From Xanthobacter autotrophicus (GTDB lineage Bacteria > Pseudomonadota > Alphaproteobacteria > Rhizobiales > Xanthobacteraceae): DNA of 46,036 nucleotides. A program made the position numbers and the translations under genes. The stretch is taken from the NCBI RefSeq assembly GCF_030015065.1, contig NZ_JAIVFN010000023.1, positions 1 through 46,036 of the forward strand. Direction: 5' to 3'. Below the pieces are notes generated by a model. That model was not told the origin of the DNA, made no database searches, and was given only the letters and a program-made list of their open reading frames with translations. Position 1 is the stretch's first letter. Every line of letters starts with the position of its first letter. Below, piece by piece: positions 1 to 7,302 of this stretch.

Positions 1-8
1 CTCCCCAA

Positions 9-32
9 CCCTCCCCCGCAAGTGGGAGAGGG
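9..32. repeat. Short GC-rich imperfect palindrome, intergenic repeat copy 1
   Basis: A 24-base C-rich/G-rich block able to fold on itself. Its reverse complement occurs with one mismatch at 46006-46029, the other end of the window. Both copies lie outside genes, so this looks like a dispersed intergenic repeat of the host. No function can be assigned from sequence. Confidence 0.55.
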
Positions 33-99
33 AGGGGCCGCTTTTCACCATCGTCGCCGTCCGGCTTGACCAGAGGGTCCATCTGTCCGCTTTCCCGGC

Positions 100-137
100 C
101 CCCGCCGCTTTGTTCCGGAGGTGTTTTCCCGGCGGGG
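100..137 (-). terminator. Hairpin downstream of the amidohydrolase gene
   Basis: Perfect 8-bp arms CCCCGCCG (100-107) and CGGCGGGG (130-137) enclose a 22-base loop about 70 bases beyond the stop codon of the minus-strand amidohydrolase. There is no clear U-tract, so a terminator role is only a possibility. Confidence 0.3.
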
Positions 138-206
138 CCATGGGCCGTCCGGTCAAGCGGCCGGCGACGGTGCTCTATCGTCTCAAGGCGCTGCCCCCGC
201 CCCCCA

Positions 207-2168
207 TCAGAACGCCCAGCAGGCGCAGCCCAGCGCGCCCCAGAACGAGCGCTCGTCGGAGGTGGGCACGCTGGCCGCCAGCGCGCCGGCATGGGCGTGG
301 CCGTGGATGCCGCAGGCGGTGGCGCAGCCGCAGGCGGCGGCGAAGGCGTATTTGCGCTCGCCGGTCTCCGCCCGCTTCTGGTAGCCGCCGAAGGTGCGCA
401 CCGGCGACCAGTCGGGCATGGGCGGCGGCAGGTCAGGGGCGAGGGTCCTGAAGTCGCCGTCGCCGTGGACCGGCACGCCCCCCAGCAGCGTGAGCACGCT
501 AGTGATGTCCTGGATCTTGTCCTCCGATACGGAGAAGAAATCGTCCGAGAGCACCGCGAGGTCGGCGAGCTGGCCGGCCTTCACCTGCCCCTTCTTGTCG
601 GGCTCGGAGGAGAACCAGGTGTTGGCCTGCGTCCATAGCCTCAGCGCGCTTTCGCGGTCCAAGAGGTTCGACGGCGGGTAGAGGGAAAGGCCGCCCAGGG
701 TGCGGCCCGTCACCAGCCAGGAGAGGGAGACCCAGGGATTGTAGGAGGCGACGCGGGTGGCATCGGTGCCGGCGCCCACCGGAATGCCCGCATCCAGCAT
801 GCGGCGGATGGGCGGGGAGCGCTCCGCTGTGCGGGCGCCGTAGCGCTCCACGAAATATTCGCCCTGGAACGCCATGCGGTGCTGCACGGCGATGCCGCCG
901 CCCAGCGCCGCGATGCGGTCGATGTTGCGGTCGGTGATGGTCTCGGCATGGTCGAAGAACCAGTTGAGGCCCTTGAGCGGCACGTCCTTGTCCACCTTCT
1001 CGAACACGTCGAGGGCGCGCGAGATGGTCTCGTCATAGGTGGCGTGCAGCCGCCACGGCCAGCGGTTCTCGGCCAAGAGGCGGATGACGGGCTCGAGGTC
1101 GCCCTCCATGTTGGGCGGCATGTCGGGCCGGGCCACCTGGAAGTCCTCGAAGTCGGCGGCGGAATAGACCAGCATCTCGCCGGCGCCGTTGTTGCGGTAG
1201 AGGTCGTCGCCCTGGCCGGGCTTCACCTGTTTCGACCAGCCGGAGAAGTCGGCCAACTCCTGCTTCGGCTTCTGGGTGAAGAGGTTGTAGGCGATGCGCA
1301 CGGAGAGCTGGCCGTCGCGGTGCAGCTCCTCGATCACCGCATAGTCGTCCGGATAGTTCTGGAAGCCGCCGCCGGCGTCGATGACGCTGGTGACGCCCAG
1401 CCGGTTCACCTCGCGCATGAAATGGCGGGTGGAGTTCTTCTGGTATTCGGCCGGCAGCTTGGGGCCCTTGGCCAGCGTCGAGTAGAGGATGGTGGCGTTG
1501 GGCTGGGCGAGGAGCAGGCCAGTGGGGTTGCCGCTCGCGTCGCGCACGATCTCGCCGCCGGGCGGGTTGGGCGTGTCCCTGGTGTAGCCCACCACGCGCA
1601 GCGCGGCGGCATTGAGCAAGGCGCGATCGTAGAGGTGGAGGATGAAGACCGGCGTGTCGGGGGCGGCGGCGTTCAGCTCCTCCAGCGTGGGCAGGCGCTT
1701 CTCGGCGAACTGGTGCTCGGTGAAGCCGCCCACCACGCGCACCCATTGCGGCGGCGGGGTCACGGCCACCTGTTTCCGCAGCATCTCCATGGCGTGGTCG
1801 AGGGAGCGCACCCCGTCCCAGCGCAGCTCCATATTGTAGTTCAGCCCGCCGCGGATGATGTGCATGTGGCTGTCGATGAGGCCGGGAATGACCCGCCGGC
1901 CGCCCGCGTCGATGATCCTGGTAGCCGTGCCGGCGTGTCGCATGGCGTCGGCGGTGGGGCCCGCGAACAGGATGCGCCCGCCCTTCACCGCCACCGCCTC
2001 GGCCTGCGGGTTGGCGGGATCGAGGGTGGTGACCTTGCCGTTGAAGAGGATGAGGTCGGCGGTCTCGCTCATGGTCTGCGCCTTCGGGGAAGTGGGAGCA
2101 AAGCCGGCGGCGAAGAGCCCCGCGGCGGCGATGAACTGGCGGCGATCGGGCCGCTTCCGGTCGGGCAT
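207..2168 (-). CDS. Tat-exported amidohydrolase (YtcJ-like, Amidohydro_3)
   Basis: Predicted metal-dependent hydrolase of 653 aa; substrate unknown. The N-terminus has a twin-arginine signal (DRRQFIAAAG, residues about 8-17) followed by a hydrophobic stretch, so export to the periplasm is likely. A YtcJ-type composite beta-sandwich/TIM-barrel follows. Visible metal or active-site signatures are GLIDSHMHIIRGG, LHATYDETI, FDHAETIT and GAGTDATR. The C-terminus carries a Cys/His-rich tail (CGCATACGIHGHAHA, then GCACWAF) beyond the barrel. It is the last gene of a minus-strand operon, 13 bp after xapX. The family call is firm; the reaction is not known. Confidence 0.85.
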   Translation of the reverse strand: MPDRKRPDRRQFIAAAGLFAAGFAPTSPKAQTMSETADLILFNGKVTTLDPANPQAEAVAVKGGRILFAGPTADAMRHAGTATRIIDAGGRRVIPGLIDSHMHIIRGGLNYNMELRWDGVRSLDHAMEMLRKQVAVTPPPQWVRVVGGFTEHQFAEKRLPTLEELNAAAPDTPVFILHLYDRALLNAAALRVVGYTRDTPNPPGGEIVRDASGNPTGLLLAQPNATILYSTLAKGPKLPAEYQKNSTRHFMREVNRLGVTSVIDAGGGFQNYPDDYAVIEELHRDGQLSVRIAYNLFTQKPKQELADFSGWSKQVKPGQGDDLYRNNGAGEMLVYSAADFEDFQVARPDMPPNMEGDLEPVIRLLAENRWPWRLHATYDETISRALDVFEKVDKDVPLKGLNWFFDHAETITDRNIDRIAALGGGIAVQHRMAFQGEYFVERYGARTAERSPPIRRMLDAGIPVGAGTDATRVASYNPWVSLSWLVTGRTLGGLSLYPPSNLLDRESALRLWTQANTWFSSEPDKKGQVKAGQLADLAVLSDDFFSVSEDKIQDITSVLTLLGGVPVHGDGDFRTLAPDLPPPMPDWSPVRTFGGYQKRAETGERKYAFAAACGCATACGIHGHAHAGALAASVPTSDERSFWGALGCACWAF

Positions 2169-2181
2169 GGCGCTGCTCCGC

Positions 2182-2478
2182 TCAGGATCCGGGAGGTGTG
2201 GGGGAGGGCAAGTCCCGTGGCGCCGGTTCCGCCGCGGCGCTCTGCCGGCCCGGCAGCTGGCCGAGCACGTGGTCGGAGCAGTCGGCGAGCCCGATGGCGG
2301 CGCGCAGGCTGTCGCCGGCCATCAGGTGGCGGGCCACGGGCACGATCTGCTCGCCGATGAGGATGCCGAACAGCCCCACCAGCGCCACCACCGGCGGCGC
2401 CGGCGAGCGGACGTTGATGAGGCTGTAGACGATGCCGACCAGCAGGCCGGCGCCGAGCGAGGCGAGATAGAGCTTCAT
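2182..2478 (-). CDS. XapX domain membrane protein
   Basis: Small protein of 98 aa. Residues 1 to about 50 match the XapX (DUF1427) pattern: MKLYLASLGAGLLVGIVYSL, then NVRSPAPPVVALVGLFGILIGEQ, which form two hydrophobic segments around a conserved NVRSPAPP turn. The C-terminal half is hydrophilic and low-complexity. XapX proteins have no established function but recur next to isochorismatase and alpha/beta hydrolase genes, as here. I chose the ATG at 2478 because the domain begins there. An ATG five codons upstream (2493) is also possible, and neither has a convincing ribosome binding site. Confidence 0.75.
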   Translation of the reverse strand: MKLYLASLGAGLLVGIVYSLINVRSPAPPVVALVGLFGILIGEQIVPVARHLMAGDSLRAAIGLADCSDHVLGQLPGRQSAAAEPAPRDLPSPTPPGS

Positions 2479-2499
2479 GCTGTGTGCGCCCATGGTAGG

Positions 2500-2530
2500 G
2501 CGGCGCCGGCCGGGGGCGGGCCGGCGCCGC
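2500..2530 (-). other. Strong intercistronic hairpin
   Basis: Perfect 12-bp arms GCGGCGCCGGCC (2500-2511) and GGCCGGCGCCGC (2519-2530) around a 7-base loop lie between the alpha/beta hydrolase stop and the XapX start. There is no U-tract. It could reduce read-through or stabilise the upstream mRNA segment. Confidence 0.5.
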
Positions 2531-2535
2531 GCGCG

Positions 2536-3522
2536 TCACGCCTTGATGAAGGCGAGGAGGTCGGCGTTGATCACCTCGGCATTCACCGTGCACATGCCGT
2601 GGGAGAAGCCGGGATAGACCTTCAGCGTGCCGTGCTTCAGCAGCTTCACCGAGAGCAGGGCCGAGTCGGCGATGGGCACGATCTGGTCGTCGTCGCCGTG
2701 CATGACGAGGGTCGGCACGTCGATGGCCTTGAGATCGTCGGTGAAGTCGGTCTCCGAGAACGCCTTGATGCCGTCATAGTGGGCCTTGGCGCCGCCCATC
2801 ATGCCCTGCCGCCACCAGTTCCAGATCACCCCCTGCGATACCTTGGCGCCCGGCCGGTTGAAGCCGTAGAACGGCCCGGTGGGCACATCGAGGAAGAACT
2901 GGGCGCGGTTGGCGGCAAGCGCCGCGCGGAAGCCGTCGAACACCTCCATGGGCAGGCCGCCGGGATTGGCCGGCGTCTTCAGCATGATGGGCGGCACGGC
3001 GCCGATCAGCACCGCCTTGGCGACCCGGCCCTTGCCGTGGCGGGCCACATAATGGGCCACCTCGCCGCCGCCGGTGGAATGGCCGATATGGACGGCATTC
3101 TTGAGGTCGAGATGCTCGACCACCGCGGCGGCGTCGGCGGCGTAGTGGTCCATGTCGTGGCCGTCCCAGACCTGGCTGGAGCGGCCGTGGCCGCGCCGGT
3201 CATGGGCGACGACGCGATAGCCCTTCCCGAGGAAGAACATCATCTGGGCGTCCCAGTCGTCCGACGACAGCGGCCAGCCGTGGTGGAAGACGATGGGCTG
3301 GGCGTCCTTCGGGCCCCAGTCCTTGAAGAAGATCTCGACGCCGTCGCGGGTGGTGACGAAAGGCATGGCTGTGGCTCCCTTGGTCGTGGCGGAGGTGGCT
3401 GCCGCGGCCGGCATGGGCAGGCCGAGGGCGGCCGCGAGCGCCGCGCCGGCACCGAGTTCAAGCGTGGTGCGGCGCGTGAGGCCGCCGGCCGGGGCGCCGG
3501 TGGCGGATGGGGCTTGTTCCAC
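2536..3522 (-). CDS. Alpha/beta hydrolase (non-haem chloroperoxidase-like), Tat-type leader
   Basis: Serine hydrolase of 328 aa, resembling cofactor-free haloperoxidases and esterases. Residues about 15-45 look like a twin-arginine leader ([20 protein letters not shown], ending in PMPAAAA). The fold signatures follow: [12 protein letters not shown] (oxyanion loop), HDRRGHGRS, the nucleophile elbow GHSTGG, the acid region [11 protein letters not shown] and a late His in GFSHGM, so the Ser-Asp-His triad is intact. The GTG at 3522 lies two bases after the isochorismatase stop and keeps the leader. A cytosolic form could start at the ATG for MPFVTTRDG near 3366. The physiological substrate is unknown. 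Confidence 0.85.
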   Translation of the reverse strand: MEQAPSATGAPAGGLTRRTTLELGAGAALAAALGLPMPAAAATSATTKGATAMPFVTTRDGVEIFFKDWGPKDAQPIVFHHGWPLSSDDWDAQMMFFLGKGYRVVAHDRRGHGRSSQVWDGHDMDHYAADAAAVVEHLDLKNAVHIGHSTGGGEVAHYVARHGKGRVAKAVLIGAVPPIMLKTPANPGGLPMEVFDGFRAALAANRAQFFLDVPTGPFYGFNRPGAKVSQGVIWNWWRQGMMGGAKAHYDGIKAFSETDFTDDLKAIDVPTLVMHGDDDQIVPIADSALLSVKLLKHGTLKVYPGFSHGMCTVNAEVINADLLAFIKA

Positions 3523-3524
3523 GC

Positions 3525-4178
3525 TCAATGGCCTTCCGAGGCGCCGAACATGGTCTTGGCGTAGATGATGCCGAGGCCGTAGGCGCCGCCGAACTTCTTG
3601 GCGATGCCGGTGGTCATGTCGTAGGTACCGGTGCGGGCCCAGTCGCGCTGCAGCTCCAGCAGGTATTGCAGCGAGGTCATGGGCCGGGCGCCGGCCTGGA
3701 TCATGCGCTGCATGGCCCGCTCGTGGGCCTCTTCCGAAACGTCGCCGCAGGCGTCGGCGATGACATAGACCTCGAAGCCCTGGTCGATGGCCGACAGCGC
3801 CGGGCCGACGATGCACACGCCGGTCCACAGGCCCGACAGCACGATGCGGTTCTTGCCGATGGCGTTCACCTTCTCGATCACCGCCGCGTCCTCCCAGGTG
3901 TTCATGGAAGTGCGGTCGAGCAGCTTCTCGCCGGGGAAGGCGTCGGTGATCTCGGAGAACATGGGGCCCGAGAAGCTCTTCTCCGCCACCGTGGTGAGGA
4001 TGGTGGAGACGCCGAAGCCCGCCGCCGCATGGGCGACGAGGGCGGCGTTGTTGCGCAGGTTCACGGCGTCGATGGACTTGGTCGCGAACGACATCTGCGA
4101 CTGGAAGTCGATCATGATCAGGGTGTGGTCGTTGGGGGACAACAACATCCCGCCGGGGGCAGCGACGGCATTTGACAC
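3525..4178 (-). CDS. Isochorismatase-family cysteine hydrolase (YcaC-like)
   Basis: Hydrolase of 217 aa in the isochorismatase/nicotinamidase superfamily. The catalytic Asp is in [10 protein letters not shown], and the nucleophilic Cys is in [17 protein letters not shown]. The length and the central [15 protein letters not shown] segment fit the YcaC-like branch, whose natural substrates are unresolved. The start is GTG at 4178, with AGGAG upstream. It is the first gene of the four-gene operon; its stop is two bases from the next start, implying coupled translation. The divergent HxlR gene is the likely regulator. Confidence 0.87.
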   Translation of the reverse strand: MSNAVAAPGGMLLSPNDHTLIMIDFQSQMSFATKSIDAVNLRNNAALVAHAAAGFGVSTILTTVAEKSFSGPMFSEITDAFPGEKLLDRTSMNTWEDAAVIEKVNAIGKNRIVLSGLWTGVCIVGPALSAIDQGFEVYVIADACGDVSEEAHERAMQRMIQAGARPMTSLQYLLELQRDWARTGTYDMTTGIAKKFGGAYGLGIIYAKTMFGASEGH

Positions 4179-4283
4179 GGGGAAATCTCCTGTTGTGATG
4201 ATGGGGACTGACAGGGTGGACGGGAAGCTAGCGCCGCGCGGGCGCGGCGGCCATTAGTTACCTATGGGATACTGGTTTCATCC
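4179..4283. promoter_or_regulatory. Divergent promoter region with putative HxlR operator
   Basis: The intergenic space between the hydrolase operon and the HxlR gene contains AGTTACC-TATG-GGATACT at 4256-4273, an imperfect dyad in an otherwise GC-rich region. Position and AT content fit an HxlR-type operator controlling both directions. The site was recognised by eye only. Confidence 0.4.
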
Positions 4284-4625
4284 ATGGACGACGAAGCAGA
4301 AGACCAGAAGATCGGGCTTGGGCACTGCCCGGCTGAGCATTTTCTCAAGTTCATGGCCCAGGAGTGGATGGGCCACATCATGGCCGCGCTTGCGCGCAAC
4401 GGGACGCTGCGGTTCGGTCAATTGCGCCGGGCGCTTCCCGGCGCCATCTCTGCGCGCGTTCTCTCCGCGCGGCTCAAGGAACTCGAGGCCGCGGGCTATG
4501 TGACGCGGCGCGAGATCGAGGGGCGGGTCCGCCATGTGGAATATGCGCTGACCGCGCGCGGCGAGGCGGTGGATGCGGCGCTCACGCGCAACGAGGCCTT
4601 CGGCGTTCCCGTGGTCAGGGCCTAG
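4284..4625 (+). CDS. HxlR-family transcriptional regulator
   Basis: Winged-helix regulator of 113 aa, the usual HxlR length. The family pattern is clear: EHFLKFMAQEWMGHIMAALA, LRFGQLRRALPGAISARVLSARLKELEAAGYVTRREI (recognition helix and start of the wing) and VEYALTARGEA. A single N-terminal Cys (C15) matches the place where redox-sensing HxlR proteins carry a conserved cysteine. It is transcribed away from the hydrolase operon and probably represses that operon and itself. A role in sensing electrophiles or quinones is inference. Confidence 0.85.
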   Translation: MDDEAEDQKIGLGHCPAEHFLKFMAQEWMGHIMAALARNGTLRFGQLRRALPGAISARVLSARLKELEAAGYVTRREIEGRVRHVEYALTARGEAVDAALTRNEAFGVPVVRA

Positions 4626-5164
4626 AGAACGCGTTGTCCTTCTTGAGTTTAGAGGGCGATCCACTCCCCCGAAGCGAACGCCCCGGTCGGCGTGAACCGG
4701 CCGGATCGGTTCCGTCCGGTCGGGCCCGGCTGCAATCCGGCGCCCGCAGGCCCGGCGGAGGCGGATGCGCGGCGCTTCTTCGGAGCCCGTGCTGGTAGTC
4801 CAAGGTTGCGGTCATGGTTCGACCCCCGGCTGTGTGTGGCGGGGACTATCGCGCCGGGCCGAGGGGTCGTCTTGCAGGAAAGTCTACGTCCTTGGACGAT
4901 CGGACCCGGACAGTTGGCGCGGACGTCGGGGAGGTTGCACGTCTTCCACAATGCGCGCAACGTCTTTGTGTCATCGGTCTTTCACGTTGTAATGAAGCCG
5001 GGCGCATCTGTCGTCTCGCCGGTGCTCCGTGCCGGCACACCCGCGATATTTCAGACTATACCAATTGATGAAGCGAAACCCTTTCCGCCATCGCTCCTGG
5101 CCGGGCGGGCGGCGCGGCGCATTTTTCCGCATCGGCTTGCGATGCAAGCTGATCGGCGCGTGCT
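4626..5164. other. Intergenic region, no gene seen
   Basis: About 540 bases lie between the convergent ends of the HxlR and AraC genes. The open frames here have no recognisable motif and no good ribosome binding site. Base composition is slightly less GC-rich around 4980-5090. I see no RNA gene or clear terminator. Confidence 0.5.
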
Positions 5165-6070
5165 CTAGCGGCCGCGCCGCCAGGCCCCGGGCGTTGATCC
5201 GGTGAGGCGCGCCACGGTGCGCGTCATGTGGCTCTGGTCGGAAAAGCCGCACTGGATGGCCACTTCCGCCAGCGACAGGCGCGATCGGGTGAGAAGCGCC
5301 CGCGCCTGCTCCACGCGGCGGGCGAGCAGCCACTGGTAGGGCGTCGCGCCCGTCGCCTGCCGGAAGGCGCGGATGAAATGGCTGCGCGAGACGTTGCAGG
5401 CGGCGGCGATGTCGCTGATCAGCACGGCGCCGTCCACACCCGCCATCAGCAGCTCCTGCGCGCGCCTGAGCTGCGTGGCCGACAGGCCCCCGCGGCCCAC
5501 ATGCGCCGCCGCGCCGTGATAGCGCTGGACGATGTGCGTCTGGAGGGCGCTGACCACCTGGCTCACGAACAGCGGGCTGCTGCTCGCCGGCTGCGCGAGG
5601 GCCGGCAGAAGGGCGCGGGCGAGGTGAGCGAGCACCGGATCCTTCCTGCCGGGCGGGGCGGAAATGCCGTCTGCGGGCGGCAGCCCCATTTCGTCGAGGG
5701 TGCGGCACAGCTCGCCCTGCGAGATTTCGAGCAGCACGAACTCGAACCCGGTCTCGATGTCGGCCAGGTAGTCGTCGGCGAAGGCGCGGACATAGCTGCT
5801 GTCCGGCTCGAAGTCATGCACGGCGGAGCGCCTGCCGCTGAAGATGCGCCGGCGGTGGCCCCCGCTGAGGCAGACCCCCATCAGGACACCGCGGTCGCTG
5901 GGCGGGGTCTCCACCCGGCTCATGCGCCGGCCATCGTGGGATTTGCGGTGGAGCACGAAGCCGGGCCCCGTCAGCTCCTGCCCGCCGCACAATGCCGCGA
6001 GCGAGCAGCCGAGGCTGTCGCGACTGGGTGTGGGCCGGCTTCGGGGCGGGCTCGGCTGTGTGCCATTCAT
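5165..6070 (-). CDS. AraC-family transcriptional regulator
   Basis: Regulator of 301 aa. The N-terminal 190 residues are an unassigned sensing region (GFEFVLLEISQGELCRTLDEMG). The C-terminal AraC DNA-binding domain has two helix-turn-helix units: ISDIAAACNVSRSHFIRAFRQATGATPYQWLLARRVEQA and LSLAEVAIQCGFSDQSHMTRTVARLTGSTPGAWRR. It reads away from the molybdenum hydroxylase operon, whose start is 400 bp off on the other strand, so it may control that operon or itself. The effector is unknown. Confidence 0.85.
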   Translation of the reverse strand: MNGTQPSPPRSRPTPSRDSLGCSLAALCGGQELTGPGFVLHRKSHDGRRMSRVETPPSDRGVLMGVCLSGGHRRRIFSGRRSAVHDFEPDSSYVRAFADDYLADIETGFEFVLLEISQGELCRTLDEMGLPPADGISAPPGRKDPVLAHLARALLPALAQPASSSPLFVSQVVSALQTHIVQRYHGAAAHVGRGGLSATQLRRAQELLMAGVDGAVLISDIAAACNVSRSHFIRAFRQATGATPYQWLLARRVEQARALLTRSRLSLAEVAIQCGFSDQSHMTRTVARLTGSTPGAWRRGR

Positions 6071-6471
6071 GCCCTTATCTCACCGCCGCGCGCGCCCGAA
6101 GGCAAGGCCCACGCTGACGCGCCCTGCGCGGACCGCCGCCGGCCGCCCCTTGATGGCCGCCAAACGCCGCTTGGCGCGGGCCGGCGAGCCGTGATAGCGT
6201 CGAAATAGAACGAAGATCAATTCCGGCTCTCAATTTGCCGGATGGGGCGGGACGACACGGGACAGCCGAAAAGGAAAGAAATAGCGCCCGGCCGCCGATG
6301 TTTCATCGGGCTGCCGGATGTTTTGCCACGTCTTTCCGGTTGACACGTCTTTCCGGTTGACACGTCTTTCCGGTTGTCACGTCTTTCCGGATCGGCGATG
6401 CCTGTTCGCGAGCCACCGGACCCGAGCGGGTCTCCCGTGTGTTCGGCGCGGCGGCGAGTGCGGGGAGACGA
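6071..6471. promoter_or_regulatory. Divergent promoter region of araC-like gene and Mo-hydroxylase operon
   Basis: Four hundred bases with no gene. They hold the 17-bp tandem repeats (6327-6390), and each junction between full copies recreates TTGACA, a consensus -35 element (6340-6345 and 6357-6362). The third junction reads TTGTCA. No good -10 element is spaced after them. A GGGGAGA ribosome binding site precedes the ATG at 6472. Confidence 0.5.
6327..6390. repeat. 17-bp direct repeat, 3.8 tandem copies
   Basis: The unit CACGTCTTTCCGGTTGA occurs at 6327-6343 and 6344-6360 exactly, at 6361-6377 with one final-base change, and as a 13-base partial copy at 6378-6390. There are no gaps between units. 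The array sits 80 bp upstream of the FAD-subunit gene. It may be a multi-site operator, perhaps for the adjacent AraC protein, or simply a replication-slippage array. Confidence 0.85.
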
Positions 6472-7302
6472 ATGGACCTGAACACGGTGCGGCAGATCAA
6501 GTCGCCCTTGAGCGCCGACGAGGTGGCCGACTGGCCTTCGGGTCACGCCTGGCTGTCCGGCGGCACCTGGCTGATGTCCGAGCCGCAGCCGGGCATCGAC
6601 ACGCTGGTGGATCTCCTCGGCCTCGGCTGGCCGGCGCTGGCGGCATCGCAGGCGGGGCTCGAGATCGCGGCCACCGCCACCATCGGCGCCCTCGCCGATT
6701 TCGCCGCCCCGCCGGACTGGACCGCCGCCCCGCTGCTGCGGGCCTGCGCGAATGCGCTGCTCATGTCGTTCAAGGTGGCGGATGTGGCGACCGTGGGCGG
6801 CAACATCTGCATGTCGCTGCCCGCCGGCGCCATGATCTCGCTCACCGTGGCGCTGGACGCGACATACCTGCTGTGGCCCCGCTCGGGCGCGCCGCGCACG
6901 GTGGCGGCGGTGGATTTCGTCACCGGCAACCATGCCAATGTGCTCAGGCCCGGCGAGTTGCTGCGCGCCATCCATATTCCGGCGGCTTCTCTTGAGCGGC
7001 GCTTCGCCCTGCGCCGGGCATCGCTCACCAAGCTCGGCCGCTCGGCGGCGCTCGTCATCGGCACCGCCGGGCTTGAGGGCGATTTCGTCCTCACCATCAC
7101 CGCCGCGACCCCGCGCCCGGTGCACCTGCGCTTCGCCGCCATGCCGGGCGCGCCGGAGCTTCAGGCCGCCCTCGCGGCGGCGATCCCGGACGACGGCTGG
7201 TTCGACGACGTCAACGGCACGCCCGCCTACAAGCGCCATCTCACCATGCACTTCGCGGAAGAGATCCGGGCGGAGCTGGCAGCATCCGGGGGCGACGCGT
7301 GA
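6472..7302 (+). CDS. FAD-binding subunit of a molybdenum hydroxylase (CoxM/XdhB type)
   Basis: Protein of 276 aa carrying electrons from the iron-sulfur centres to FAD in a xanthine dehydrogenase-family enzyme. FAD-contact motifs are LSGGTWLM near residue 30 and VATVGGNICMSLPAGAM near residue 110, followed by a CO_deh_flav_C-like C-terminal domain. The ATG at 6472 has GGGGAGA just upstream; an earlier GTG lacks support. Its stop overlaps the GTG start of the next gene by four bases. The substrate cannot be read from this subunit. Confidence 0.88.
   Translation: MDLNTVRQIKSPLSADEVADWPSGHAWLSGGTWLMSEPQPGIDTLVDLLGLGWPALAASQAGLEIAATATIGALADFAAPPDWTAAPLLRACANALLMSFKVADVATVGGNICMSLPAGAMISLTVALDATYLLWPRSGAPRTVAAVDFVTGNHANVLRPGELLRAIHIPAASLERRFALRRASLTKLGRSAALVIGTAGLEGDFVLTITAATPRPVHLRFAAMPGAPELQAALAAAIPDDGWFDDVNGTPAYKRHLTMHFAEEIRAELAASGGDA

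Noticed and set aside
879-3564. Long plus-strand open frames over the amidohydrolase-hydrolase operon
   Set aside because: They are antisense frames kept open by high GC. Their translations are His/Gly/Val-rich with no family motif, while the minus strand encodes clear proteins.
6327-6390. CRISPR array or plasmid iterons
   Set aside because: The units are contiguous without spacers, so not CRISPR. No replication initiator gene or AT-rich origin is nearby, so iterons are unlikely.
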